A DNA stretch of 64,000 nucleotides from Fibrobacteria bacterium (GCA_017881725.1 JADGQO010000073.1:1-64000), one strand, 5' to 3'; shown: positions 34,189 to 44,539, counted from the stretch's first letter. Program-made: numbers and translations. The notes: generated by a model not told the origin, from the sequence alone.

Positions 34189-37100
34189 CTAATTTTCCGG
34201 CAGTAATTTCTTATTCCCGCCCAATTTTTGGTACGACTTGAAAAACGGTTTGGCGTCTTTAGCCCCTTTTATCGAATGGGTCGCGACTCCGGCATAAAAG
34301 TAGCCCATGGGTTCCTCGGGGCAAATCCGAATGGCATTGCTGCCCGACGCGAAGGTCGAATCCATGCGGCCCTCCTGATAGGAAATTTTCGCGGACTGAA
34401 CCATAAGATCACAGGAGAGTGGCTTCTCGCGTAATCCTTTGCGCGCCAGCGCCATGGCCTCCTCCCGGCGTTTTCCCGCCACCAACGCCTCGGACAGGGC
34501 CACTGTAGCTTCCTCGCAGGCCGGATCGATCGTCAATGCCTTTCGCGCCCATTCCTCCGCTTCGGAAACCTTGCCGGCCTTTCCCATTATCCTGGACATA
34601 TACGCCATGGCCTCCGGTAACGGGTCGGCGGCGATGCTCAATTGCAAATGATGCGCGATAGCCTCGAATTTCCCCTCCGATTCGAAAGCTAAGGCCAGCC
34701 CGTAATATCCACGGGCTTTCCATAGCGGCTCGGCATGCATGGACAAGTCTCCAAAGGTGTTTTCCGCGTCCTTGCCATCCTCGAGTTTGATTTGGCAAAA
34801 CCCTTTTCGAAATTGCGCCTCGGGGTATTCAACGCGATAGGTCAAGGCATCGGAGAATTCATTCCGGGCCTTTTTCCATTGGCCTTGATCGTAGTATCCC
34901 AAACCCAGGTAATAATGATATTCAGGCTTATGCGAGTCAGCGTCAATGACCTTTTTCATCACGTCGATGGCTAAATCAACATCGCCTTTTAAGATATGCG
35001 CTTCCGAAAGCGCCAATTGGGCCTTGGCCCCCGAAAACATAACCTCGTTGTCTTTTTGCAGATCGCCGCTGCCCGCTGCCAAATCCACGGCTTCTTGTCC
35101 GCGCCCCAAGCGCACCAATAAATCCATGCGCCGGGCAAGTAAACGTGACGAAGGGTTTTGTCGGGACAGTTGTGAGTAAAGCGCCAATGCCGTCGCGCCA
35201 TCGCCGGAATTGGCCAAACAATCGGCATACAACAATTGGCCGGAAGGGCTCAAATTCGACTCCGCGGCTTTCAGCGCCGAAATCGCAGCCGTGAACTCAT
35301 CCTTGTCCTTTTTCAAGGATGCGAAAGCTTCGGCATATTTTCCCGAGTTCGGCTGACGATGATTGGCCTTGAGAAAATATTCTTCCGCTACCGGCGTTTG
35401 CTGTCGCTTCAAGGCGATGAGCCCCAGCCAATACAGGGGTTCGGGGTCGGACGTGGAATTTTTACCCAACTCCTTGACCAGGTTTTCGGCCCCATCCAAA
35501 TCGCCTTTTTCCATGCGCACGCGGGCCAATTCATATTTTAAATGGGGATCGGAATTCCCAAGACTTATGGCCTTTTGGAAAGCCGCGGCGGCCTCATCGA
35601 CCTTTTTATTCTCCATCAACGCGCGGCCCATTTCCGCCCAGTCGCCGGCATCGCCGCAATGCGGCAGCGCCAGTTTAAACTCCTTTTCGGCGGCAGGGTA
35701 GTTTTCCTGGCCGAACCGGAGCCGGGCCAGTCCCAAGCGCGCCTCCTGGTCCTCGGGCGAAAGGCGCACCTCGTCTTCCAAGGCTTTCGCAAGATCGGCC
35801 CGTCCGGCGGAGACCGCGATTTCCAGGCGCGCGCGCGCGATATCCCGATCAGTCGGCGCCAAGGTAAAGGCTTTCGCGTAGGCGTCCCACGCTTTTTCCT
35901 TGCGGCCAAGCCGCCACTCCGACCCGCCCAGAAGTTTCCACAAATCCCCGCGTTGCGGAAGGGCCGCCGTCGCCTTTTCCAGCAGAGGCGCGGCGCGTGA
36001 AAAATCACCCCGGTGCGCCGCTTCCATGCCCAGATAAATATTGGCCTCCAACTGGTTTGGATTGCAGATTAGAACCCGCGAAAATTGCTCCGACGCGCGC
36101 AACGTATCTCCGCGGTTACGGTAGAATTGCGCCAAACGCAAATGAAGATTTTCCTGCTCCGGACGCCTGTCGGAAAGGATCTGCAGAAACCCCATGGCTC
36201 CGGGTTCGTCTCCGGTTTTTTGCTTGGCCTCGATTATCGGCTCAAGGAAGGAATCATTTTTGGTTTTGGCGTATTGGCTTTCCAGGAGCGGAAGTCCTTC
36301 CATATATTTTCCCAGGCCTACGCATGCCTTGCCTTTCAGTCCGGCGAGATCGGGTATGTCTTGCGGTCCTTGGTTCAAATAAGTGAGGGCCTTTCCGAAA
36401 TCGGAGCGCGCCAACATAAGACAACCCGCAGAATAATACGCCTGGACGACGGGAGAATCCTCCAGCACGGCTTTAAACACTATCGCAGCCGAATCCAAGT
36501 GGCCCGTTTGATACAACCCCAGGGCATGCCCATACCGCTCCTTGCGATCGCGAGCCACCTTTTCCTGCTTCTCGGCATCCTCTTTTAATTTTCTTGCCTT
36601 CTCCTCCGCAATGCGCTGCTTGTCCGCATTCTCGCGCGCCAGTAAATCTTGCTTTGCCTTCTCCTCCGCGGCGGCCTTTGCTTGCCTGGCCTTTTCCTCC
36701 CGGGCCGCATTGTCCTGTTTTTCCTTCTCTGCACGGGCTTGCCGTTCCTGTTTTTCCTTTTCCTTTTCCTTTTCCTTTTGGGCCTGTAATTCTTCCTTGG
36801 ATTTTCTTTCCGCAGCCAATTTTTCCTGTTCGGCCTTCTCTTCAAGGACTCGCTGGGCTTCGCGGGCAATGCGCTGCGCCTCGGCCTGGGCTTTCGATTT
36901 TTCTTCCGCCGCAATCCTGGCCGCATCTATTTTGGCGGCCTGAGGTTTTACGGAATCCATCGCTGCCGCCGAATTTTTTTTGACTACTACCGGAGTAGAA
37001 GATGCCGGCAGCGAGGGTGATGCCGATGGTGATGTCAATGGCGATCCCGGTTTGGACAACGCGAGAGCCTGAGCCTGATACGTTTTCCGCTGTTCAGCCT

Positions 37101-37836
37101 GATCGGAATACAACGCCGCCTTGCCGTAACTTTCCGCGGCTTGCGCGGGATGTGCTTGCGATTGCGACGATGCCAGGCCCGCCCAATACTCACCGCTCTC
37201 CGGACTCCGCTTCAACAAATCCCGGAAAATTTTTTCGGCTGGGGCGGACTTGCCCGCTCGGAGATATGCCTGGGCGAGCTTTGCCGAATGAACCGGATTC
37301 GCAGCGGGCTTGTCGGACAGGGTTTCCAGAGCGGACATGTATTCATCCAAGCGGCCCGGTATCCCGACGGTTTCCACCGCCGTCAAAAGCCTTTCGGCGA
37401 TGTGGATGTCTTTAGGCCTATGGGCATTGAGTGTGGCAAGGACGGGGATTTGTTCCGCAATATTCCCGGAGCCTTCAAGCGCGGAAAGGAAGTGTTCCAA
37501 CTGCGCGTCATCCAAGGGTTTCAGGGCGCGCGCTTTGGCATACGCCTCTACTGATCCGCTAAACTGCCCTGCTTCCAGGTAAGCGCCCCCCAAAGCTACG
37601 GTAGCGTCCCAGTTACCTGGTTCGCGTTCGACGCAAAGCGCAAGCATCCGGATGGCCTTAAGGACATCTCCCGAAGCGGCCACGGACTTGCCCTGTTGGC
37701 AAGCTTCCGATTCTTGGCCGATCCGCATCGGCTTCTTCGCCGGGGCCGGAACCACGTAAATCATTCCCACGGCGATCGCGAGCGGAACTGTGGCGGAAAA
37801 ACCAACTAAACCGGAAAGACTGGAATGAATGGCCAT
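34189..37836 (-). CDS. Very large TPR-repeat protein with membrane anchor and TolA-like coiled coil
   Basis: A 1215-residue protein. A hydrophobic segment near the N-terminus (LVGFSATVPLAIAVGMIYVV) anchors it. A first TPR block (about 45-250) is followed by a Ser/Pro linker, then a highly charged coiled coil of Ala/Glu/Lys repeats (about 315-430, e.g. KEKEKEKQERQARAEKEKQ). About 20 further TPR-like repeats run to the C-terminus (recurring patterns such as LEANIYLGMEAAHRGDFSRA). ATG 37836 follows AGGGGGT. Such proteins serve as periplasmic or envelope scaffolds; the partner here is unknown. It ends with GNKKLLPEN. Confidence 0.75.
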   Translation of the reverse strand: MAIHSSLSGLVGFSATVPLAIAVGMIYVVPAPAKKPMRIGQESEACQQGKSVAASGDVLKAIRMLALCVEREPGNWDATVALGGAYLEAGQFSGSVEAYAKARALKPLDDAQLEHFLSALEGSGNIAEQIPVLATLNAHRPKDIHIAERLLTAVETVGIPGRLDEYMSALETLSDKPAANPVHSAKLAQAYLRAGKSAPAEKIFRDLLKRSPESGEYWAGLASSQSQAHPAQAAESYGKAALYSDQAEQRKTYQAQALALSKPGSPLTSPSASPSLPASSTPVVVKKNSAAAMDSVKPQAAKIDAARIAAEEKSKAQAEAQRIAREAQRVLEEKAEQEKLAAERKSKEELQAQKEKEKEKEKQERQARAEKEKQDNAAREEKARQAKAAAEEKAKQDLLARENADKQRIAEEKARKLKEDAEKQEKVARDRKERYGHALGLYQTGHLDSAAIVFKAVLEDSPVVQAYYSAGCLMLARSDFGKALTYLNQGPQDIPDLAGLKGKACVGLGKYMEGLPLLESQYAKTKNDSFLEPIIEAKQKTGDEPGAMGFLQILSDRRPEQENLHLRLAQFYRNRGDTLRASEQFSRVLICNPNQLEANIYLGMEAAHRGDFSRAAPLLEKATAALPQRGDLWKLLGGSEWRLGRKEKAWDAYAKAFTLAPTDRDIARARLEIAVSAGRADLAKALEDEVRLSPEDQEARLGLARLRFGQENYPAAEKEFKLALPHCGDAGDWAEMGRALMENKKVDEAAAAFQKAISLGNSDPHLKYELARVRMEKGDLDGAENLVKELGKNSTSDPEPLYWLGLIALKRQQTPVAEEYFLKANHRQPNSGKYAEAFASLKKDKDEFTAAISALKAAESNLSPSGQLLYADCLANSGDGATALALYSQLSRQNPSSRLLARRMDLLVRLGRGQEAVDLAAGSGDLQKDNEVMFSGAKAQLALSEAHILKGDVDLAIDVMKKVIDADSHKPEYHYYLGLGYYDQGQWKKARNEFSDALTYRVEYPEAQFRKGFCQIKLEDGKDAENTFGDLSMHAEPLWKARGYYGLALAFESEGKFEAIAHHLQLSIAADPLPEAMAYMSRIMGKAGKVSEAEEWARKALTIDPACEEATVALSEALVAGKRREEAMALARKGLREKPLSCDLMVQSAKISYQEGRMDSTFASGSNAIRICPEEPMGYFYAGVATHSIKGAKDAKPFFKSYQKLGGNKKLLPEN

Positions 37837-38168
37837 TGCGACCCCCTGGGGTTAGCGAAGCATGTCTGCAATCAGTTTTGGAGAGCCATTCCGCCGTAAG
37901 GCTCAAATGGATGCGTAAATCTAAGCTGGACTGCGATAATCGACGCGCAAGCCCTGCGGAAAAGGCTTGGGACTCCGGTACGGATCCTCCCAGCTAATCC
38001 TGCGGAAAATTTTTTGGGAACTCGAAAATGCGCGAATCCAAGAAATTCGGAAGGATCTCTTTTTTTCCACCGATTTTTCTGGATATCCGTGCTTTGGAAA
38101 AATATCCTAACTACCGATAAAAGAGTTACCCCGGTTACAACGATCACATTTCGGGAAGGAATTTTCGA
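37837..38168. other. Divergent intergenic region
   Basis: About 330 bases between the TPR gene and the 38169 frame. It should contain the promoters of the TPR gene and the downstream genes, but I see no clear consensus pair or repeat. Confidence 0.3.
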
Positions 38169-38312
38169 ATGACCCCAAATCCAGCAAACCGAATTTCGCC
38201 AGAAATTCCCGTCCTCATCAAACTCCGCACGCAATATTCACAAACAACCGGATGGGGCGTGGAATTAACAGCGCGCCGCCATTTTGAAAAGGTTACTTTC
38301 CCCGCAGAGTAG
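38169..38312 (+). CDS. Possible 47-residue protein
   Basis: Short frame with GGGAAGGA about 8 bases before ATG 38169 and a stop at 38310-38312. The composition is protein-like (IPVLIKLRTQYSQTTGWGVE), and it overlaps only the extreme upstream part of the lytic transglycosylase frame. It faintly recalls the start of a PilZ-type domain but is too short to be sure. Rated low because no family or partner supports it. Confidence 0.3.
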   Translation: MTPNPANRISPEIPVLIKLRTQYSQTTGWGVELTARRHFEKVTFPAE

Positions 38313-38349
38313 CCGTCCAATCGCGGCGGAAAACGCGTCAAGAATAATT

Positions 38350-39918
38350 ATGACTGAAACTAACGCCCTCTCAAAATTCGCACAAGAAAGCAGCCCCATG
38401 CCTGCCAGCTCTTGCGTTGGATTTGAGACGTTTCCCCATGACCGCGATGTTCTGGTTAAAGGGGAAATCGAATCCGTTTCCAGGCCGTGCTCCAAAAGGC
38501 CTGGATTGGCGATTTGGCTGGCGCTGGGAATGGCCGGAACCCAACCGATTACATCCGTTGCCGGCTCCTTGGAGGCCAATCGCGCGCTGATCAAAACGGA
38601 CGCAGCGTTTACGGCCGATAAGTTCATCCTGGATCAAGCCGCCATCATGGTCGAACTGTATTATCGGATGGACGAGGATGAGGCTTTGTTTTTTGACCCG
38701 CTGGAGCCTCAGGTGGTTTTCGGAAAAACCTCGCTGCGGAATCTGGACGAAGACCAGGCTTCGGACAGTCTAAATCTTGCCCTCAAGGCGATGCGCAATC
38801 ATGTCCATATGGTGATCGCGGCGGGCGCCGAAGCATGGCGCGCCGTACCGGAAATCCAGTCCTGGGAAATTCCCGAGGATTGGGACGCCGAAGAAGTCCT
38901 GGCATCGGCGGATCGCATGGCCTATCGGCGCGGAATGCGTAGGACTTTCCGCCGCAGTCTGGAAAATTCCTTTGCCTTCGCGCCCCAGTTGGACAGCGTG
39001 CTTAAAGCGCATGGCCTTCCAACGCGGTTGAAATACCTCCCCCACGTCGAATCCCGGTTCCAGTCGGATGCCCAGTCCCCGGCCGGAGCCGTCGGCCTTT
39101 GGCAGTTGATGAAATCGTTCGCGGGACCGGATTTGGTGATTGATAACCGCATGGATCAGCGCCTGGATCCCAAGGCATCGACAATCGCGGCGGCTCGCTT
39201 TCTGAAACGTTGCCAGAGGGATCTCGGTTCTTGGCCGCTGGCCTTAATGGCCTACAATAACGGTTTGGGGAAAATCCAAAATGCGATCGACGCCACCGGT
39301 AGCGACGAGCCCGTGGACATCATCCGGAATTTCAGCGAGGCACGGTTCGGTTCGGTATCCCGGAATTATTACGCCATGTTCCTCGCCGCCTCCAGCCTGG
39401 CCATGCAAGCGGAAAAGCTCTACCCGGGTTTGCGGAAACACGCGCCGGCCCCGTATCGGACCCTCACCTTAAACCATGCCTGGACGCCGCGACAATTGCG
39501 TCTGCTTTCGGGATACAGCCTTGCCGTGATTCGCGCATGCAACCCCGAATTATTGACCATCGTATTCAACCGCAATCTTCCGGTTCCGGCGGGCTTCGCC
39601 CTCAAGCTTCCTCCCGGTAAGCCCAGCCGCCAGGATTTGGAATTTGCGGACATCCGCACCGGCAAGCGCGAGGTGCAGGAAGGATCCGCACCGTTCACGC
39701 TCAAGGGCTTCCCCATCCCGAAGTTCGCGGAAAAATTGGTGGGGCGCCTGCGCGAAGTGATTTTTCGAAATACGGATACGTCCGTGGGAAATGAGTTGGC
39801 CTACCTGAATTCCCAAGGTGTTTTAAGCGCCCGATGCCTGGCCCAAGCGCAGCAGGATCAAATCCTCATCGAGCCTCACCCCGTGGTACACGCGGCGCTA
39901 ATCGCGCAAGGCGGCTGA
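38350..39918 (+). CDS. MltD-like lytic transglycosylase
   Basis: A roughly 522-residue peptidoglycan-cleaving enzyme. The SLT domain (about residues 215-365) has the catalytic glutamate in YLPHVESRFQSDA, followed by SPAGAVGLWQLMKSF and ALMAYNNGLGKI, which is the MltD family 1D pattern. A C-terminal LysM-like region (TLTLNHAWTPRQLRLLSGYS) resembles the MltD layout. ATG 38350 and ATG 38398 are both possible; neither has a strong ribosome site. A moderately hydrophobic stretch (LAIWLALGMAGTQPITSVAG) about 60 residues in could be a signal sequence, which would favour the later start. Confidence 0.8.
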   Translation: MTETNALSKFAQESSPMPASSCVGFETFPHDRDVLVKGEIESVSRPCSKRPGLAIWLALGMAGTQPITSVAGSLEANRALIKTDAAFTADKFILDQAAIMVELYYRMDEDEALFFDPLEPQVVFGKTSLRNLDEDQASDSLNLALKAMRNHVHMVIAAGAEAWRAVPEIQSWEIPEDWDAEEVLASADRMAYRRGMRRTFRRSLENSFAFAPQLDSVLKAHGLPTRLKYLPHVESRFQSDAQSPAGAVGLWQLMKSFAGPDLVIDNRMDQRLDPKASTIAAARFLKRCQRDLGSWPLALMAYNNGLGKIQNAIDATGSDEPVDIIRNFSEARFGSVSRNYYAMFLAASSLAMQAEKLYPGLRKHAPAPYRTLTLNHAWTPRQLRLLSGYSLAVIRACNPELLTIVFNRNLPVPAGFALKLPPGKPSRQDLEFADIRTGKREVQEGSAPFTLKGFPIPKFAEKLVGRLREVIFRNTDTSVGNELAYLNSQGVLSARCLAQAQQDQILIEPHPVVHAALIAQGG

Positions 39919-39976
39919 CAAACGACTGAAGCAGGACTGAAAACTGCCGCAAAAATTTCGCGCTTAAGCCACCATT

Positions 39977-42151
39977 TCAAGCTGCGTCGCCGACTCTAAG
40001 CGGCCCCAAGCCCAAAACCCCTTCCACGCGGCCAGCGGTCAACGCCAATCGGCCCATGATGCGGAAATACAGCGCATAGCAGCGGCCCAAGGCCTCCTCT
40101 GCGGCCGCGTAGTGGCCGGCGAAATCATTTTCGGATGGCAAAGGATCCAACGCATATTCGCCCAGCGTGCCCGTGGGGCCGGAGAATCCGAAGGGATACG
40201 CCGTAGCCGCGAAGACAACCGCCAGCGCCTCAAGATCCAGACGGATGGCCAGCCCGTGGGCGCGTAGCTGCGCGTGCAACTCCCGCGCGTGGGCATTGCC
40301 TTCCAAATTTTCCAACAAAATGCCCATGCCGTGCAGACTACGGCGCATGGAAACCAGGCGGGGATAGGCTTTCGCAAGCACCTCCAGGCAAGGTAGCATA
40401 CGCGTTACCTCGGTGGCGGAAGCCTGCGCGTCGGGCAGGCTTAGTCCCACTTCGGCGTCGCCGACCAGCCGCAACGCCGTTGCCAAACGAGTGCGCACAT
40501 CCGATTCAAAGGGATCCAAAAACTTCGCCAACCGGCGTTGATCGGCCTCGGCGCCTAGGAATGCCTGAGCCGCCTGGTTCACTCCTCCGCGTTCTAACTG
40601 GAAATCTCCGGGTTCGATCCAAAAATTGGCGCGTATCAAGGCCTGCGCCTGGACGGCATCCAGCAACCGGAAATCCGCTTGGGCGAATGCCTGGTAACGC
40701 TCCGACATTCCGGCCGCAACGGATTCCAAACGCCCGCGCGCCGACTGGAGTCGCTTGGTTAAAGCCCGGCGATCAGGCTCGCCGCGAAAATCCTCTTCCC
40801 CCACCCATATCGGCCGAAGATTGGTGAGGTAACCCAGAAAGTACCCGGTTACCGCCGCTTCCCCTACTTGCACCTCGCTTTGACCCGTAACGAGATCCGA
40901 GGTTGAAACCATCCGTGACGGGTTGAAATCCTCTCCCAAATCCATGCGATAAAAAGCCATGGAAGCGGCTCGGGACAGGGACGCGAAATCCGTGAAAAGT
41001 GAGGAAGCCGGATCGCCGGAACGGAACAATCCCCTCCCGGGCATGCCCCGGGCGCGGCGCACCCGTTCGGAAAGGCTGGGATGGGTATCGAACCAAGCCG
41101 TAGGCTCGCGCATCAGGCTGCGTTCCATTTTGCGGCGGACTTCGGGTATGAAGACGCGCGTGTGCGCCGCGACCAGCGCGGGCAAATCATCCGCCAAGCG
41201 CCCTTCGCGCAGGGCCATCCCCAGGCTCCGGTTGGCCAAGGCCCAGGCCGATTCCAAGATTTTCGCCTCGAGGACCATTCCCGCGAAACATTCGCCTCCC
41301 ACGGTACGCACGGCGCAGCGATCGGCCTCGAATTCCATTTGGCGCAACAGCAGGCAACTGGCCGCCTGGCCGACGCGCAGGTGGCCTTTTAATACCAGCC
41401 TAATCACGGAGGCACATACCTTCGCGGCCGCTAAAGGCACATACACAAGCGGATCCAATCGATGGCCTTGGTTGGACCATCCGGGCTCCCATGCGTCTTC
41501 GCGGACCGCGGCCGTCGCGAACCATTGATTGACGGAGCGAATGCCATGTACCATGCGCATGCCCGCCCCCTGGCGGAAGTGCCCCAGCTCATGCGCCAAT
41601 ACGCCGGCGAATTGCCCCAAATCCATGCAGCGCACCAAGGGCAGGCCAATCATCAACTCCAAACGGCCGCGGAGCACATTGCCCGGTCCGGGCATGAATC
41701 TGGCGCTGGCGTTCACTTCCATGTTGGCCAGGATCCGAACCGGCACCGGCGCGCCCAAGGAAATACACACGTCGCGCACGAACGCATGGAGCCGCGGCTC
41801 GGCGTCATCCGGCATGATGATATCGCCTTTGCCTTTCCGGCGGCGGGGAAGGCAGGGACGCAGGAGGAAAAACAGGGTCATGGCCAGAATCATTCCCAAG
41901 GTCAAGTAAAGTAAGCCCAGGCCCAGGCTTGCCGACGAGCCCGCTATCCAACCTGCGTGCGCCATAAGATGCCGGTACAGACCGTAGGCGATGAGCGCGA
42001 CCAGGGCGGCGTAATGCGCGGGAATCACAATCGCGGCGAGGGCCACGGAAACCAGGCCGGCGGCGTAAGCCGGAGGGGGCGCCAGGTTTTCCACCCGGCG
42101 ACGCACGGATTCCGGAAATCTGGTTTTGGGCAGCAGGGAAACGGACCACAT
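39977..42151 (-). CDS. Large M48-type membrane zinc metalloprotease
   Basis: A 724-residue protein starting at ATG 42151 (MWSVSLLPKTRF); the frame is open 19 codons further. Two or three transmembrane segments lie near the N-terminus. The M48 (HtpX/Ste24-like) domain follows, with HELGH (LAHELGHF) as zinc site and the downstream EFEADRCAV supplying the third ligand. The catalytic half is normal in length. The roughly 400 residues after it (from about TAWFDTHPSLSER) are helical and unlike HtpX or BepA, with no recognised domain. It probably degrades or processes membrane or envelope proteins. It is convergent with the lytic transglycosylase gene. Confidence 0.8.
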   Translation of the reverse strand: MWSVSLLPKTRFPESVRRRVENLAPPPAYAAGLVSVALAAIVIPAHYAALVALIAYGLYRHLMAHAGWIAGSSASLGLGLLYLTLGMILAMTLFFLLRPCLPRRRKGKGDIIMPDDAEPRLHAFVRDVCISLGAPVPVRILANMEVNASARFMPGPGNVLRGRLELMIGLPLVRCMDLGQFAGVLAHELGHFRQGAGMRMVHGIRSVNQWFATAAVREDAWEPGWSNQGHRLDPLVYVPLAAAKVCASVIRLVLKGHLRVGQAASCLLLRQMEFEADRCAVRTVGGECFAGMVLEAKILESAWALANRSLGMALREGRLADDLPALVAAHTRVFIPEVRRKMERSLMREPTAWFDTHPSLSERVRRARGMPGRGLFRSGDPASSLFTDFASLSRAASMAFYRMDLGEDFNPSRMVSTSDLVTGQSEVQVGEAAVTGYFLGYLTNLRPIWVGEEDFRGEPDRRALTKRLQSARGRLESVAAGMSERYQAFAQADFRLLDAVQAQALIRANFWIEPGDFQLERGGVNQAAQAFLGAEADQRRLAKFLDPFESDVRTRLATALRLVGDAEVGLSLPDAQASATEVTRMLPCLEVLAKAYPRLVSMRRSLHGMGILLENLEGNAHARELHAQLRAHGLAIRLDLEALAVVFAATAYPFGFSGPTGTLGEYALDPLPSENDFAGHYAAAEEALGRCYALYFRIMGRLALTAGRVEGVLGLGPLRVGDAA

Positions 42152-42578
42152 GGGATCATTGTAGGGGCAAACCCGGCCGTGCGCAATCAATCCAGGGCGA
42201 GGCAGCACAATCGTTCGGGCGGAAGCCCGAGCGGCGCGCTCAGAAATTCGATTCCGGTTCTTTCGGTGAACACGGTCGTAGATAAAATTCCGATAAATGC
42301 CTGGAAGACCCCATATTTATTGAGTTATATCACAGGAATCATGGATGTTACGGTTCCTTGAAAGTTACCTTAGGCCACGCTCCGGAACCTATGGAAATTA
42401 TTGGGAAATTAGGCTTTTTCAGCTGTCGGACCCAAAAGGCCCAAACACCGCGAAATTTCGAAATGAGGGCCTAAGTGCGGGATTGCCCTAAGGTTGCGCC
42501 TGGCATAAAATTATCCTGGACGCGATAAATCGTATTCCCACGGTTTTCCCATCCTGTCCATTTAGGAGTCGTCATTCC
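42152..42578. other. Divergent intergenic region
   Basis: About 425 bases upstream of both the M48 and the GAF-protein genes. It contains a short hairpin (CGGGCGGAAGCCCG near 42220) but no gene or RNA that I can identify. AGGAG at 42563-42567 serves the GAF gene. Confidence 0.3.
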
Positions 42579-44420
42579 ATGACCGAAGGCCGCGATTTTC
42601 CTTCCCCAAGCACAGGCGTGATTCGCCAAGTCGCAATCGTCGGTTTGAACCGCGAGACCGCCCACTTGCTCCCCAACCTTCTCGACGCGGAAGGCATCCA
42701 TGTCATCAAGGTCCTGAACCCGGAGTTGGAGGACGTAAGCCGACTGACGCAATACCCGCATCTGGATATCATCATCGATACGACGCACAACCCGACCATC
42801 TCGGCGCGGCTCCGCAAATTGTCCATGAAGCGCGTGGACGTAATCAGCGGACTGGGAGCGCGCATACTTTTCTGCGGAGTGAAGAAAAGCGGTGGCGAGG
42901 GCAAGGATGCCGTGCTGCAAAGCCTGGAGGAGCTCCGGGAAGCGGTGGGCTTGGCCAAGAACAAAGACGAAATCCTGAAAGTCATTCTGAACACCGCCGT
43001 AAAAACCACGGGTGCCGATTGCGGATCGCTCATGCTCCTGGATCCTTCCAAGCGCCAATTGACGATCGAGGCTTCCGTAGGCCTGGACCCGAACGTAGTC
43101 CTATCCGCCATCCAGCGCGTGGGCAAGGGCGTCTCCGGCATGGCCGTGCGCCGCGGCGAAGCCGTTTTGATCCAGGGACGCGCCGACAAGGACCTCCACG
43201 CGGCCGAATACCAAAATGGCGATTTGACCTCGGCGATTTGCTGTCCGCTCAAGGATGGCGATGAGCCCGTAGGCGTCATCAACATATCCAGCAAGAATCC
43301 GGCGCGGATATTCGGGCGCGAGGACGTGGAGTTCCTGCAGGAGTTGGCCGGGTTGACCGCGGAGATGATCAAATCCACGCGCGACCCCGATACCAACCAA
43401 ACCACGGCCCATTCCCTGGGAATCATCAACGCCGTGCGCGAAATCCTATCCATGAAATACCGCATGGAAGAACGGCTCAATCTCATGCTGATGAAGCTCG
43501 TCAATGCCTTCGGCGCGACGGCTTGCACTTATTATGAGATAAATCCGACGGATAAAAGCTTCGTCGCCAAAGCTTCGAGTTCCGTCGGCGTAACCTCCTT
43601 GAAGGAAAAGCCCATGCTGTTGGACGACTTGTTCACGCAGCGCATCCTCAAATGCGGGCATCCGTTTTGCGTCAACGCCACCGGGAAGTTTCCGCGCACC
43701 AAGAAGTGGTCGTTGGTCCAGCCCATCCGCGTCGGCGTGTCCCAGGAAATCGTCGGCGCGTTATTTCTTTTCATGAATTCCGAAAAAAACAATCTGAAGG
43801 AAGAAACCGGGCTTTTGAAAAAAATCGGGGAAATGCTCGGCCGGGAGTTTTCCAAGTCGCGCGAACTGGAAAGCATGAAGGTTCAATCCTTAAAGTATTC
43901 CGCGATCTCCCAATTCTCCTTCGACGTATCCAACACCGCTTCCCTGTCGGAATTGAACAGGATGATTTTATCCAATCTCGGACTCATTCTGGAAGCCGAA
44001 ACCTGCGTCCTGCGCTTGCGAAACTCGCACTTGGAAGACCTGGAAGTCCGCCAAACCGTGTCGAGCCGCGACGCGGGCTGGCTGGAATCGGTTTTGGCCG
44101 TGGACGAATTCGTAGTCGCGGATTTGTCGCCGGGAAAAGGGCCTTTGCGCTGCGACGATTTATCACGTTCGCCCTATGCGGACTTGGGGTTAGGCAAGGA
44201 TTCCATGCTGGCCGCGGCCATCGACATTGGCGGTGAAATCATGGGAAGCCTCACCGTTTACAATCGCAAGGCCCCTGATCAAGGCCATGCGAAGCCGTTC
44301 ACCAATACGGACCAGGACGTGCTTTTAAATTTCGTTTTGCAAGCGGCGAAGGGATTGAAGCGTTATTTCCCGTTCCCCTCGCCTAAGCAAGCGACTCCGG
44401 ATCCGGTACTGGCCGACTAA
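42579..44420 (+). CDS. Multi-GAF cytoplasmic sensor without output domain
   Basis: A 613-residue soluble protein. ATG 42579 follows AGGAG at about 11 bases. Residues 10-90 resemble a nucleotide-binding Rossmann-like domain (VAIVGLNRETAHLLPNLL). The first GAF domain (about 125-270) contains ILNTAVKTTGADCGSLMLLD and GVINISSKNP. A second (about 285-430) and probably a third (about 440-600) GAF domain follow. No kinase, cyclase, EAL/GGDEF or DNA-binding domain is attached, so it must signal through a partner protein. Ligand and partner are unknown. Confidence 0.75.
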   Translation: MTEGRDFPSPSTGVIRQVAIVGLNRETAHLLPNLLDAEGIHVIKVLNPELEDVSRLTQYPHLDIIIDTTHNPTISARLRKLSMKRVDVISGLGARILFCGVKKSGGEGKDAVLQSLEELREAVGLAKNKDEILKVILNTAVKTTGADCGSLMLLDPSKRQLTIEASVGLDPNVVLSAIQRVGKGVSGMAVRRGEAVLIQGRADKDLHAAEYQNGDLTSAICCPLKDGDEPVGVINISSKNPARIFGREDVEFLQELAGLTAEMIKSTRDPDTNQTTAHSLGIINAVREILSMKYRMEERLNLMLMKLVNAFGATACTYYEINPTDKSFVAKASSSVGVTSLKEKPMLLDDLFTQRILKCGHPFCVNATGKFPRTKKWSLVQPIRVGVSQEIVGALFLFMNSEKNNLKEETGLLKKIGEMLGREFSKSRELESMKVQSLKYSAISQFSFDVSNTASLSELNRMILSNLGLILEAETCVLRLRNSHLEDLEVRQTVSSRDAGWLESVLAVDEFVVADLSPGKGPLRCDDLSRSPYADLGLGKDSMLAAAIDIGGEIMGSLTVYNRKAPDQGHAKPFTNTDQDVLLNFVLQAAKGLKRYFPFPSPKQATPDPVLAD

Positions 44421-44452
44421 CGGCCCGTTAAGAAATCGGAAAAATCCGTCGA

Positions 44453-44482
44453 AAAAAAAGAGGAGGCCGTTAAGCCTCCTCC
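44453..44482 (-). terminator. Rho-independent terminator of rpsA
   Basis: On the minus strand a GAGGAGGC/GCCTCCTC stem is followed by eight T residues, about 60 bases after the rpsA stop. The stem is also read at the end of the convergent GAF gene, but the T run serves the minus strand. Confidence 0.85.
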
Positions 44483-44539
44483 GCGTAATTTCCGGGGTTC
44501 GTACCCCGAAGTTGGATGGCGCTGAGATTGCCTGGAGCC

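Noticed and set aside
36560-36950. Long purine/pyrimidine-biased repeats in the TPR gene
   Set aside because: They encode the Ala/Glu/Lys coiled coil and need no separate explanation.
42440-42470. GAAATTTCGAAATG resembling the mobile-element end
   Set aside because: Only the AAATTTCGAAA core is shared; the rest of the 29-base repeat and the CTAG border are absent.
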